64,000 nt of DNA, from positions 310,001 through 374,000 of the forward strand of contig OY761536.1 of NCBI GenBank assembly GCA_963664605.1, in the 5' to 3' direction. This document shows positions 18,392-26,926 of this stretch, in pieces. The notes beneath the pieces are model-generated. The model was not told the DNA's origin. It saw only the letters and a list, made by a program, of their open reading frames with translations, and searched no databases. Made by a program: the position numbers and the translations under genes. Numbering within the stretch: the first letter of the stretch is position 1; each line of letters begins with the position of its first letter. Source of the stretch: JAHOYW01 sp963664605 (GTDB lineage: Bacteria > Verrucomicrobiota > Lentisphaeria > Victivallales > Victivallaceae).

Positions 18392-21307
18392 TTATTCTTT
18401 TATGGTTATTTTATAAACATGTCTTCCGAGTGAAGAAAATTTATCACGCAGGATAAGGTCTTTGCCGATTTTAAGACTGCGGTTTTCGAACATAACGCTT
18501 GCTGTTGCACTTGATTTTAAAATCTTTGAAAGTTTTATCTCTGCATCAACATTTTCAGTTGCGCGGTTTACGCAAACCAGCAACAGTTGATTCCCCAACT
18601 TCTTAGCTAAAACGCGTATTAAGTTTTCGCTTTGCTTATTCCCAAACGATATTTCAGGTTCGTCTTCGAAAGAGAACAAAAACGGCTGAATTGCTTTCAG
18701 TTCTTTATCCAGTTTTAATATTGTCGCCCTGGCATAGCGACTCATTGGAATACCTCCAAAGTAGGTAAATCCCATACAGTGGTTTACCACTGCAATATAA
18801 TGGAACCATGTCAATTCCTCTTCAGTCGGCTCTTTTGAATGGGCTTCGGCGCCTTCCATCCAGATAAATACCGGCTTCCTCTCCCGCTTGCCGTCTATAT
18901 CCATCATTTCAAGAGCACGCTCAAAAGTATAGATAAGGCTGGTTGTTTGCGGAAGCCCCTTAGCCAGCTTAATAAGCGGATAACGATCAATAGACAAAGC
19001 CTCTCCGGGCAGGCCGTTAAGCTGCTGCCGCCAAAAACGATACCCGGCAACATTATCATTTTTATAGCAAATCAGGTACGGGTTAGCCCTCTTCGCATTT
19101 GCAAGCAGTTCAGGAACAGTAGCGTCAACTGATTCATCGACAGGAGTTACCGCAAAAAGAGACTTGTGTTTTTTGAGTTCTGTAAGCATTTTATCAGGGG
19201 CATCGGCATTAAAACGCACCGCGTGAAAATCCATAACTTTTAATCCCAGTTCATCACATTTGCCAAGAAACTGATGATTCCTGTTTGTATTTCCCCAATG
19301 CCCGGTATAGCAAATATAATCATGCCCCAGTTTCTTGTAGAACTGAAGCTGCTTATCTCCAAGGAGAAAAATCTGATATCCATAAGGGATATACGGTTTG
19401 CCATTTAGATAAACTCCGCGATTAAAATGATTTATTTTGGCTTCTGTATGGTTAGGATCACACTTGGTGATATTACAAGATGCTGTCATTACATCTTTTC
19501 CCTGCTTATTCACAAGACGGGCATACAAGGTGTATTTATGAGCTTTCCTTAATGCCTTAATGGGGAAATTATATATATTATTCCTCGCAGCCTTGAAGGG
19601 ATAACTTTTCTTGTTGACAATTCTCGGCAAAGGCGCAAGTTTGGTAAACAAAATCAATGACAAATCCTTGACATTCATGTTTCCTGCATATTCCACTTTT
19701 ATTCTTGCGCTGCTTTCATTTGTGTAGTACGAATATTCAGGGAAAATATTTAACGGATGCGGAATTTCAATAAATTTACGGAGCTGTTTAATTATTTTGC
19801 CATCTTTGCTCAATATAATCAGGTTTGCCCGGCAACGATCATCCGGCAGTCTGAATCCTTTAAGAGTGATTTTATCCGTCTTGTCCGGATTAAACTTAAA
19901 AGCCATTGTTTTCGTTTGCAAAGCCGCAGTTTTTGACTCAATATTCAATATCAGAGTCACAGTTTCAGGTTTCACAAAATTATTTTTCACCTTGAAAACA
20001 AAATCAAAACGATTGTCAGTAGGATCTGTCGAAACCAGTACTGTGTCTTCTATTTCCAGCGGAGCGCATTTTGAACCTGAAAAATATACCGTGCCAAAAT
20101 TTTCCGGCTCCAGGAAAGTTCCGCTGACGGGAGCCCATGACAAATGGATTTCAGGACCGGCTGAATAGTTTCTACAAAAATTCATCTTCAACGCATCAAT
20201 TGCCGCAACCTCTTTGCTTTCCGGCATCACAGAGAAAGGAATTGCAACTTCTGCTGTCCAACCGCCTTTGGGGTTCTTTTTAGTAACGACTTTCCAGTCA
20301 GCTTGCCAATCCCACTCATGTTTACCCTCTATCGAGCGATAATTATACTTCTTGCCGTCAGCGGTAAAAATAAACTGATAGTATGGAGAGCCAATTCCCA
20401 AAAGATCCATAAAGATTTCTATAGATTCACCTTTTCCATTGGCTTTACGGGGGTCTTTACAGTCAAAAGCCATATATATGTTTTTATCATCATATAATAA
20501 TTTGATCTCTGTAGGCGTTTCACATGGTGAACCCATCATAGTTTTCATTTTTAAGCTGACTGCTTTATCCCAGACAGCTTCCAACTCGCCATCAATTAGC
20601 GGCGGATTTTTTACAGAATCAGGAATAGATATTGAAGGGGCATTGATCTTCCGGTCAACGCCAATATGGATAGGCTGTTGAACTTTTGTAAATCCCGCAT
20701 CAAAATGTGACGGCTTAAAATCTGTTGCTTCCAGGCCATCCTCTATCTGTACAGCATCAACCCAAAGCTTACCAGCATCAAGAGGCTTTACCATAATGGA
20801 CAGCTTATTATAAGGATATTTCGGTAATTTTATCTGATACCTCTTCCATTTTTGGGAAACTACGATTTTGTTTGTCAGAAAAGCTTTATCACGGTCGCGG
20901 TATACAGCAGACAAATTCACCTGCATATTTTTTCTTGAGCTCTTCAAGTAGACTGATATAACATAATCATGTTTCGCGGCCACAGACATAGATGTACTGC
21001 TGACAAAAAATGGAGCTTCAATCCGCATTGATTTTTTCCCGGCAAATGCAATACTGTCATCCAAATAAAACTTTTTAACAAAATCCTTTACATTTTCTTC
21101 AGTCAGCAAGTCACCTGGGATACCCATCCCCGAACGTGTCCAACGCCCCATCCCCGCCCAATAATCAGGGATATCCGGATTAGAAGCGTATTCAAAACTG
21201 CCGTTTATCTGATAATTTTCTTTTTCCGCGCCGATAATTTGCCCGGCTGTAATCATCAATAATAAACAGAAAAAAATTACTTTTAAGTTTCCAGTTTTTT
21301 TTATCAT
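18392..21307 (-). CDS. Secreted TIM-barrel protein with CBM9-like domain
   Basis: This 971-residue protein has a signal peptide (about 1-27, ending IIGA). Next come a carbohydrate-binding-like domain beginning INGSFEYASNPDIPDYW (about 34-200), a CBM9/DOMON-like domain beginning PPLIDGELEAVWDKA (about 235-410), an Ig-like region, and a TIM barrel from about 630 beginning RGVYLNGKPYIPYG. VTPVDES places the likely catalytic Glu at about 725. It is closely related to the downstream neighbour at 21338 in its barrel and in its NGSFEYA domain. It is probably an exported glycan hydrolase of an unassigned family. The ATG has only a weak AAGGCA ahead of it. Confidence 0.62.
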   Translation of the reverse strand: MIKKTGNLKVIFFCLLLMITAGQIIGAEKENYQINGSFEYASNPDIPDYWAGMGRWTRSGMGIPGDLLTEENVKDFVKKFYLDDSIAFAGKKSMRIEAPFFVSSTSMSVAAKHDYVISVYLKSSRKNMQVNLSAVYRDRDKAFLTNKIVVSQKWKRYQIKLPKYPYNKLSIMVKPLDAGKLWVDAVQIEDGLEATDFKPSHFDAGFTKVQQPIHIGVDRKINAPSISIPDSVKNPPLIDGELEAVWDKAVSLKMKTMMGSPCETPTEIKLLYDDKNIYMAFDCKDPRKANGKGESIEIFMDLLGIGSPYYQFIFTADGKKYNYRSIEGKHEWDWQADWKVVTKKNPKGGWTAEVAIPFSVMPESKEVAAIDALKMNFCRNYSAGPEIHLSWAPVSGTFLEPENFGTVYFSGSKCAPLEIEDTVLVSTDPTDNRFDFVFKVKNNFVKPETVTLILNIESKTAALQTKTMAFKFNPDKTDKITLKGFRLPDDRCRANLIILSKDGKIIKQLRKFIEIPHPLNIFPEYSYYTNESSARIKVEYAGNMNVKDLSLILFTKLAPLPRIVNKKSYPFKAARNNIYNFPIKALRKAHKYTLYARLVNKQGKDVMTASCNITKCDPNHTEAKINHFNRGVYLNGKPYIPYGYQIFLLGDKQLQFYKKLGHDYICYTGHWGNTNRNHQFLGKCDELGLKVMDFHAVRFNADAPDKMLTELKKHKSLFAVTPVDESVDATVPELLANAKRANPYLICYKNDNVAGYRFWRQQLNGLPGEALSIDRYPLIKLAKGLPQTTSLIYTFERALEMMDIDGKRERKPVFIWMEGAEAHSKEPTEEELTWFHYIAVVNHCMGFTYFGGIPMSRYARATILKLDKELKAIQPFLFSFEDEPEISFGNKQSENLIRVLAKKLGNQLLLVCVNRATENVDAEIKLSKILKSSATASVMFENRSLKIGKDLILRDKFSSLGRHVYKITIKE

Positions 21308-21337
21308 TTTTTTGCCTTTTTTATTATGGATATCTAA

Positions 21338-24253
21338 TTATTTATTCAATTTAAATTTATACACATGACGTTCCAATGGCAGAAACTTATCATTTAAACG
21401 GCCTTTCGCATCTGTCTTTACTGAACGGCCTTCAAATAAAACTTTCGCGGCCTGTATACCTGAAACTCCGGCTTTTGACAGGTCAAGGGACGCATTAAAC
21501 GGATGCAGAGCGCGGCTGACACATATTACGGTCAGTTCATTGCCAAGTTTTTTAGCCAGAATACGAATATTGCTTACTGTCATTTTATTTGCCCCGGAAA
21601 CTTCCGGTTCTGCCTCCAGCGAAAAAAGCGCCGGTTTTAAAGCCTCTACTTCCCGGTTTAATTGAATAATCCGCTCCCATACTAATCTACTGTCTGGAAC
21701 TCCTCCAAAATAAGTAAAACCCGTACAGTGATTAACCAGTGCGATATAAGTCTGCCAGTTTAGCTGCTGTGGGGTAGGTTCTTTGGAAAACCTTTCAGCC
21801 GCCTGAAGCCAACAATAAACAGGCTTTCTTTCCCGTTTACCGTCCCTATCCATCATTTCAAGACAAAGCTCAAACGAATATATATCGTTGGTTGTCTGTG
21901 GACGTCCTGGAGGTTGTACAATAAAAGGATATCTGTCAATTGAGAGAATATCTCCAGGGAAACCGTCAATACGATCTGCAAACATACGATATGAATGAAA
22001 GTGCTGATTAGCACAATTTATTATCATTGGAGCTGCGGCTTTAGTATTAATGGCTCTTTCATAAACAACCCGGTCACCACTTTCGTCATTGGGGACAATC
22101 CCCACAAAAGCCGATGATGATTTATATGTCTTTGCTGCTCCGGAAGGAGAAAGAGAATAGGGCCTGGCAACATGGAAAGCAATAACTTTTATCGCTAATT
22201 TTTCACAATTTTTAAGGAACTTCAAGTTTGTTTCCGTGCTGTTCCAATGGCTTATAAACTGAATATATGAAAAACCGCATTTTTTATAATAAGCCAGCTG
22301 TTTTTCGTCAAAATTCCGGATGAGTATCCCGTAAGGGATAAACGGCCTGCCGTTAACATAAACGCCACGGTTGATTCGGTTGATCTTCACTTCTGTCTGA
22401 CCAGGAAAATGTTTTATTAATTTGCTTTCCTCCACCATTATTTTTTTGTTCTTATGGTCTAAAACGGTCGCCCTGACAACATACATCTTCCCAGATTTCA
22501 AGCGTCCCAGAGGAATATTAAATATCTGTTTGTTAACTGATGCTTTAACAGGGAAAATATTTTTAGTACGCGGGTAACTCATATAGCCTGCAACAAAAGT
22601 TTCCAATTTGACCTTGCAGTTATCCAATTTTTTCATATCATAATCAAACTGAACAATTATTCTAGCTTCTTTTTCTTTGGTGTAGAATGACCATTCAGGA
22701 TATACACGCATCGGCTTGGGAACATTTATAAACTCGCGAGTTTGTTTCAATATCTTTCCGTTATTATCAGTTATAGAAGTATTAATGCAAACCCGCAGGT
22801 CTTTTATTATAAAATCATCAAGTTTAAAGTCAATAGTTTTTCCCGCAGAGATATTTTTAGCACATGTTTTAACCTGTTCCTGCAAATTTTTGGCCGTCAT
22901 ACATACGGATACATACATTTTCTTTGCTTTTGTATCCTTGTTCTCAACCTTAAAGCTGAGTTTGTAAGTATTCTTTAAGGCATTCCCGGAACTCAGTTTC
23001 ATGCCTGATATATTTATCGTTTCATTAGAGATAATATTCTTAGGCCGTAAGTTATGTATAACAGCGTTGGTATTATTAGCGCATTGGTTTTTATTGACAT
23101 CTGCGGGAAGAGAAAAACCGCCGTCATACCAGCATGGCATAAATTCGGTGGCTTTATTCCCGGTTTCGAGCTGAACAGCATCCACCCATATTTTTTCCGG
23201 GGTGAGCGGTTTCACAAACAATGTGACTACTTTTGATGGATAATTGGTCAGGGAAATCTCATAACGTTTCCAGTCTTTACCAACTGTAATCACTTTCTCT
23301 TTTATTGTTTTCTTAATATTGTCACTGGTTGCCCCAAAACGAATCTTCTGCGCATTACCTGTTGATTTGATATAGCATGAAATGATGTAATTTTTATTTT
23401 TTGCCACCTTTACTGCCTTGCTCAATAGATGGAATGGATATTCTATACATATTGATCTTTTGCCATGAAATGCATTTGTATTATCTATATAAAACTTTTT
23501 ATGAAATTCTTTTAAACCTGCCTCTGTACATAGTTCAGTCGGCATCCCCTGCCCTCTATATCTTTCTCCGGTCCCGGCCCAGCAATCAGGAATATCACTA
23601 TTAGTTGCATATTCAAAACTGCCGTTAATAAGAAGATTGGGAGATAATTTTTCCGGTGCGGAATAACTTAACTTGAAATCATCTATGATAAATGGCTGCC
23701 TGTAGCTGCCAATAGAAATTCCACCCGCACCGGGAGCAGTTCCGAGTATAAAACTTTCGTTCCCCATCTCCAGTTTATAAAGACTCTTATTACAAATCAG
23801 TTTTATATTTATCCATTTGTCACGCGGAATATTCGGTTTTATGACTTCATTAAAAGGAGCCTTTATATTTTTAACACCATTCGACACCGGAGTAAATTTA
23901 CTGGTAATTTGCGAGTTTTCCGCATTAGTGGTAAAATAGAGGTTCCACTTTCCATAGCCCCTGTCTATTGCAATCGTAAATTGCCCTCTTTGCTTTTCCG
24001 CTCCTTTTAAAAATTTCAAGCGAAAAGAGAGAATGAAGTCACCAATATTTTTCTCTTTAAGTCCAATATACCCTCCATAGGGAGTCAGGTTGCAAAGTTG
24101 ACCGTTAACAAGTTTCAAAGCCGTGCTGCTTGGTTTACTCCAATTTTTCAAGCCTGAGCTAAAATTGTCATTGAGAGTGGTCCCGGATACTGATACAACA
24201 ACGCTGAAAAACAAGAAACTTACAAATAGAGATAAAAATGGTTTTTTAAACAT
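21338..24253 (-). CDS. Secreted TIM-barrel protein with concanavalin-like domain
   Basis: The start is placed at the ATG at 24251-24253, where CAGGAAAAATT precedes it and the signal peptide MFKKPFLSLFVSFLFF begins at once; the frame is open a further 20 codons upstream but that part overlaps the preceding gene. The product has 971 residues: signal peptide, a concanavalin-like domain (LNDNFSSGLKNW, about 27-195), an NGSFEYATNSDIPDCW domain (about 210-380), Ig-like region, and a TIM barrel from about 625 (RGVYVNGRPFIPYG). The likely catalytic Glu is about 724 in IVPNDES. It differs from the 18392 product in having the concanavalin-like rather than the CBM9-like module. Confidence 0.65.
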   Translation of the reverse strand: MFKKPFLSLFVSFLFFSVVVSVSGTTLNDNFSSGLKNWSKPSSTALKLVNGQLCNLTPYGGYIGLKEKNIGDFILSFRLKFLKGAEKQRGQFTIAIDRGYGKWNLYFTTNAENSQITSKFTPVSNGVKNIKAPFNEVIKPNIPRDKWINIKLICNKSLYKLEMGNESFILGTAPGAGGISIGSYRQPFIIDDFKLSYSAPEKLSPNLLINGSFEYATNSDIPDCWAGTGERYRGQGMPTELCTEAGLKEFHKKFYIDNTNAFHGKRSICIEYPFHLLSKAVKVAKNKNYIISCYIKSTGNAQKIRFGATSDNIKKTIKEKVITVGKDWKRYEISLTNYPSKVVTLFVKPLTPEKIWVDAVQLETGNKATEFMPCWYDGGFSLPADVNKNQCANNTNAVIHNLRPKNIISNETINISGMKLSSGNALKNTYKLSFKVENKDTKAKKMYVSVCMTAKNLQEQVKTCAKNISAGKTIDFKLDDFIIKDLRVCINTSITDNNGKILKQTREFINVPKPMRVYPEWSFYTKEKEARIIVQFDYDMKKLDNCKVKLETFVAGYMSYPRTKNIFPVKASVNKQIFNIPLGRLKSGKMYVVRATVLDHKNKKIMVEESKLIKHFPGQTEVKINRINRGVYVNGRPFIPYGILIRNFDEKQLAYYKKCGFSYIQFISHWNSTETNLKFLKNCEKLAIKVIAFHVARPYSLSPSGAAKTYKSSSAFVGIVPNDESGDRVVYERAINTKAAAPMIINCANQHFHSYRMFADRIDGFPGDILSIDRYPFIVQPPGRPQTTNDIYSFELCLEMMDRDGKRERKPVYCWLQAAERFSKEPTPQQLNWQTYIALVNHCTGFTYFGGVPDSRLVWERIIQLNREVEALKPALFSLEAEPEVSGANKMTVSNIRILAKKLGNELTVICVSRALHPFNASLDLSKAGVSGIQAAKVLFEGRSVKTDAKGRLNDKFLPLERHVYKFKLNK

Positions 24254-24266
24254 AATTTTTCCTGTT

Positions 24267-24887
24267 TTAATTGGATACACTGGCATCTGTTGGCGAATCT
24301 TGCGGTTTTTCATAGACTAATTTCAAATTATCAATAGCAAACGGCTGCCTGTAGCTGCCTAATGAAAAGCCACCTTTCCCGGGAGCTTTACCTAAAGCAA
24401 AACTTTCTTTACCAATAGTCAGTTTATATTCATCTTTATTGCATACTATTTTTATTTCCTGCCATGTATCAGCAGGTTGAGAAATTACAAATTTTTTCCT
24501 GTCATTAGCCTTTTTTTCACCATTTTTATAGAACATACTGTTTATTTCCAGCTTATCTGCAGAGGGGACTAAATAAAGTGCCAGTTTGCCATCTCCACGA
24601 TCTATTCCAATAGAAAAATGCCCGGACTCGTTACTTATTTTCTTCAATAATTTCAACTTGAATTCCAGGATAAAACCTTCAATATTTTTCTCTTTAAAAG
24701 CAACATTAACAGCATACTTTGTTTTATTCGTAAGTTCCTCATCAATAATTTTTACGGCACTACTGCTCGGTTTATCCCATTTGTCCAAGCCGGAACTGAA
24801 GTCATCGTTCAATGTAACTTCTTCTGCAAACAAAGAGGTTGAAGTAAAAAGTACAGCAATATATAATGTTCGTATTATTTTCATCAT
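24267..24887 (-). CDS. Small secreted concanavalin-like domain protein
   Basis: The start at 24887 is chosen because AAAAGGAAAAATC lies directly before an ATGATG pair; the frame is open upstream but without a ribosome site. The 206-residue product is a signal peptide (MKIIRTLYIAVLFTSTSLFA) followed by a single domain starting TLNDDFSSGLDKWDKPSSS. The domain is nearly the same as the N-terminal domain of the next gene, down to GSYRQPFAIDNLKL. It has no catalytic part, so it is probably a free glycan-binding protein or a decoy. It ends 13 bases before the next ATG. Confidence 0.7.
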   Translation of the reverse strand: MMKIIRTLYIAVLFTSTSLFAEEVTLNDDFSSGLDKWDKPSSSAVKIIDEELTNKTKYAVNVAFKEKNIEGFILEFKLKLLKKISNESGHFSIGIDRGDGKLALYLVPSADKLEINSMFYKNGEKKANDRKKFVISQPADTWQEIKIVCNKDEYKLTIGKESFALGKAPGKGGFSLGSYRQPFAIDNLKLVYEKPQDSPTDASVSN

Positions 24888-24936
24888 GATTTTTCCTTTT
24901 ATTGTTTTATTTAACCGGCAATAGGACACCTAGCCG

Positions 24937-24953
24937 GGGAAGTACAACTTCCC
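24937..24953 (-). repeat. Intercistronic hairpin after the first pseudopilin
   Basis: GGGAAGT and ACTTCCC form a perfect 7-bp stem with a 3-base loop in the 97-base gap between the pilin stop and the next start. No T-run follows, so it is not a standard terminator. It could stabilise the pilin part of the mRNA so that pilin is made in excess over the enzymes. Confidence 0.45.
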
Positions 24954-24984
24954 TGGATGGCAATACTAAAATATCTCCTGTATT

Positions 24985-25617
24985 CTAAATTTCAGGTTTA
25001 GCCCAGCTCACATGACCATCTAAAAAGAGAACATTGCCTCCCAAGTTGTGTTTAATAAAGTATATTGAACCAGGGCCAATAAGCGCCTTATGGGAGTATG
25101 GATAAATATCCTCCGGATAAGTCGCGCTGGTGTATTTCCATGGAGCATCACTGAATATCCAGTAACTGCCGGGATTTGTAATGCTGACTGCTTTTTTGAA
25201 TGGTATATCTGTTGTTCCGCTGGCATATTGACGTCCGGTATACTGATTTATCTGGTAATTTGTCAAATTACCTCCAATACGCCCTCTGTTGCTTGAGCAA
25301 GTGGCTACTCCTCCAGACATAGTGTAAGCAGCCGGAGCACCGCCAAATTTTATTTTTATCCCATAGGTGCCATTCTTTAACACACTATTCTGATACCAGT
25401 AGAAACCCATGACTCTTGCCGGGAAAATATAACCTTCAAAATCACTGGTATACATTGATGACATTGTTCCGAATTGCTTCAGATTGCTGGCACAGGTGAT
25501 ACTTTTAGCTTTTTCGCGAGCTTTATTAAGCGCCGGAAGAAGCATGGATGCAAGGATTGCTATGATAGCGATCACAACGAGGAGTTCTATGAGTGTGAAG
25601 ATTTTCCGAGTTTTCAT
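24985..25617 (-). CDS. Pseudopilin with DGHV C-terminal box (module 1)
   Basis: This 210-residue protein begins with a short leader and FTLIELLVVIAIIAILASML, the N-terminal class III signal and assembly helix of type II/IV pseudopilins, and ends with VLFLDGHVSWA, the H-X9-DG-type box seen in PVC-bacterial pseudopilins. The residue before the Phe cleavage site is Ile, not the usual Gly. The body is a beta-rich domain with two Cys (TCASN and TCSSN). GAAGGAAG precedes the ATG. It is the first gene of a 13-gene operon of secreted and cytoplasmic enzymes, about 50 bases from a strong promoter. It probably sits in the inner membrane as part of a secretion pseudopilus; its specific role is unknown. 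Confidence 0.85.
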   Translation of the reverse strand: MKTRKIFTLIELLVVIAIIAILASMLLPALNKAREKAKSITCASNLKQFGTMSSMYTSDFEGYIFPARVMGFYWYQNSVLKNGTYGIKIKFGGAPAAYTMSGGVATCSSNRGRIGGNLTNYQINQYTGRQYASGTTDIPFKKAVSITNPGSYWIFSDAPWKYTSATYPEDIYPYSHKALIGPGSIYFIKHNLGGNVLFLDGHVSWAKPEI

Positions 25618-25674
25618 AATACTTCCTTCTTTTTTAACGGTTAATATTACGGACTAATACAAGATACTAATTAT

Positions 25675-25703
25675 AGTATACACCAATTTTTGGTGTATGT
25701 CAA
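25675..25703 (-). promoter_or_regulatory. Strong sigma-70 promoter of module 1
   Basis: On the - strand TTGACA (25703-25698) is followed after exactly 17 bases by TATACT (25680-25675). This is a perfect -35 and a five-of-six -10. Transcription would start near 25668, about 50 bases before the pilin ATG. The spacer is filled by an inverted repeat (next entry), so binding there would block RNA polymerase. Confidence 0.7.
25678..25698. promoter_or_regulatory. Putative operator inside the module 1 promoter
   Basis: Arms ATACACCAA (25678-25686) and TTGGTGTAT (25690-25698) form a perfect 9-bp inverted repeat with a TTT centre. It lies wholly between the -35 and -10 hexamers apart from a few end bases. 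The LacI-family gene that ends 65 bases upstream is the obvious candidate ligand. The centre lacks the CG step usual in LacI-family operators, which fits a regulator without a hinge helix. Confidence 0.6.
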
Positions 25704-25727
25704 GACCCCATATCTGATATTTTGTTT

Positions 25728-25778
25728 GATTATCGTTTAATTATTGTTTGATTATTGTTTGATTATTGTTTGATTATT
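25728..25778. repeat. 11-bp tandem repeat at the end of the LacI gene
   Basis: GATTATTGTTT is present in four consecutive 11-base units (25728-25771; the first two with one mismatch each) plus a partial fifth. The stop codon of the regulator (25763-25765) and its last residues EIIKQ are encoded inside the array. The period is close to one helical turn of DNA, so every copy faces the same side. Confidence 0.8.
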
Positions 25779-26725
25779 TCTCCAGCGATGATTTCTTTCT
25801 TTACAGGTTTGTGCTTATTTTCTAAGATTTTATGCATCATCATAATCGCATCTTCACCAATTTTATTGAAATCATATTTTACCGATATCAATCTGGGAAC
25901 AGTATATTCGCTCAGCAGGTTACTGCCGACAAGCCCAACATCTTGAAAGACAATTTTATTCTGCTGCGCCAATAGTTTCAAAATCTCAATGGTAAACTGC
26001 CTTGATTCAGTAATAAAAACAGTTTCCGGGGTTGAGTCTTTAATCTTTTGAGATATTGCTTGTACATAATCATCCCATCCGCCTCGATAGTATAAGATAT
26101 CTCCTTTAAAACGATTTTCATGAAGAAACTGTTTGAAACAATTAAATTCAATCTGCTCAAACGCTGAAGGCTCCCCTTGGACATTATTAACAAAAATATA
26201 CTCCCGGTAAGCATTTTCCTTCAAATAATCTAATAGTGCCAGAGTTGTTCCGTAATAATCTATTGAAATACAGTTCTCGGTTTCCGGTTTTCCGCTAATG
26301 TCAGCCAACACATAAGGAATCATGTTATTTTCCAGAAAACTTGCAATCACGGGAGATATTTCACTAATGAATATGACCCCTGATACTTTTCTGTTTGATA
26401 GAAATGCTGGAATATCCGCCTCGGTAATGGCATCACTAAACGCAGAGCAGAATACTCCATAATCTAATTTATGCGCTTGGGAGAATACTCCGGCAACAAA
26501 AGGATAATGTATAAAATCACAATCCATTATTATATCAGGAATAAAAATCCCAATATTACTGTTCATTCGCAAATCATGCTTGATAGCAGATTCTAAAATT
26601 CTCTTTTTAGTCTGCGGTGTAATGGAAACTATTTTCTTCTTATTATTAAGAACGCGTGAGACAACTGAAATACTAACTCCGACATCATCGGCAATTGTTT
26701 TTAATGTTACTTTTTTCCCTGCCAT
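25763..26725 (-). CDS. LacI-family transcription regulator lacking the hinge helix
   Basis: This 320-residue protein has an N-terminal LacI helix-turn-helix (TLKTIADDVGVSISVVSRVL, residues about 7-26) and a periplasmic-binding-protein-like sensor domain starting NIGIFIPDI at about 57. In typical family members about ten residues of hinge (PN..AR.L...) separate these; here HDLRMNS joins directly to NIGIF, so the minor-groove-binding hinge helix is missing. It lies upstream of the module 1 promoter, in the same direction, and probably represses it until a sugar is bound. Its own promoter carries a palindrome, suggesting autoregulation. The start has no strong ribosome site. Confidence 0.8.
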   Translation of the reverse strand: MAGKKVTLKTIADDVGVSISVVSRVLNNKKKIVSITPQTKKRILESAIKHDLRMNSNIGIFIPDIIMDCDFIHYPFVAGVFSQAHKLDYGVFCSAFSDAITEADIPAFLSNRKVSGVIFISEISPVIASFLENNMIPYVLADISGKPETENCISIDYYGTTLALLDYLKENAYREYIFVNNVQGEPSAFEQIEFNCFKQFLHENRFKGDILYYRGGWDDYVQAISQKIKDSTPETVFITESRQFTIEILKLLAQQNKIVFQDVGLVGSNLLSEYTVPRLISVKYDFNKIGEDAIMMMHKILENKHKPVKKEIIAGEIIKQ

Positions 26726-26763
26726 AAGATATCCAAATTCTAAGGAATTTATAAAAATAGATA

Positions 26764-26801
26764 ATACATATCAAATGTATCATTACTATCTTTTTTGTCA
26801 A
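26764..26801 (-). promoter_or_regulatory. Candidate promoter and palindrome of the hinge-less LacI gene
   Basis: TTGACA on the - strand (26801-26796) is followed after 16 bases by TACATT (26779-26774), a weak -10. ATACAT (26764-26769) and ATGTAT (26775-26780) form an inverted repeat overlapping the -10. It may be an autoregulatory site; its arms share ATACA with the site at 25678 but the arm spacing differs by 4 bases. Confidence 0.4.
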
Positions 26802-26926
26802 GAAACCTTAAAAGCATTTTACCGACAGGTTTGAGTATCTTGTTGGAAAGATATTTTAAATGGCATATGTCCAATGCTTAAGCTTAATAATTTGTTTTCA
26901 CAAAGAACATATGCCCAGAACTGTTA

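Noticed and set aside
24254..24313. Upstream extension of the 21338-24253 gene by 20 codons
   Set aside because: It overlaps the preceding gene, has no ribosome site and puts a charged segment before a clear signal peptide; the ATG at 24253 has a good site.
25728..25778. CRISPR array
   Set aside because: Units of 11 bases without spacers; it is a simple tandem repeat.
26862..26915. GGCATATGT / ACATATGCC inverted repeat as a terminator or mobile-element end
   Set aside because: The 36-base loop and lack of a T-run argue against a terminator, and no transposase or target duplication is seen.
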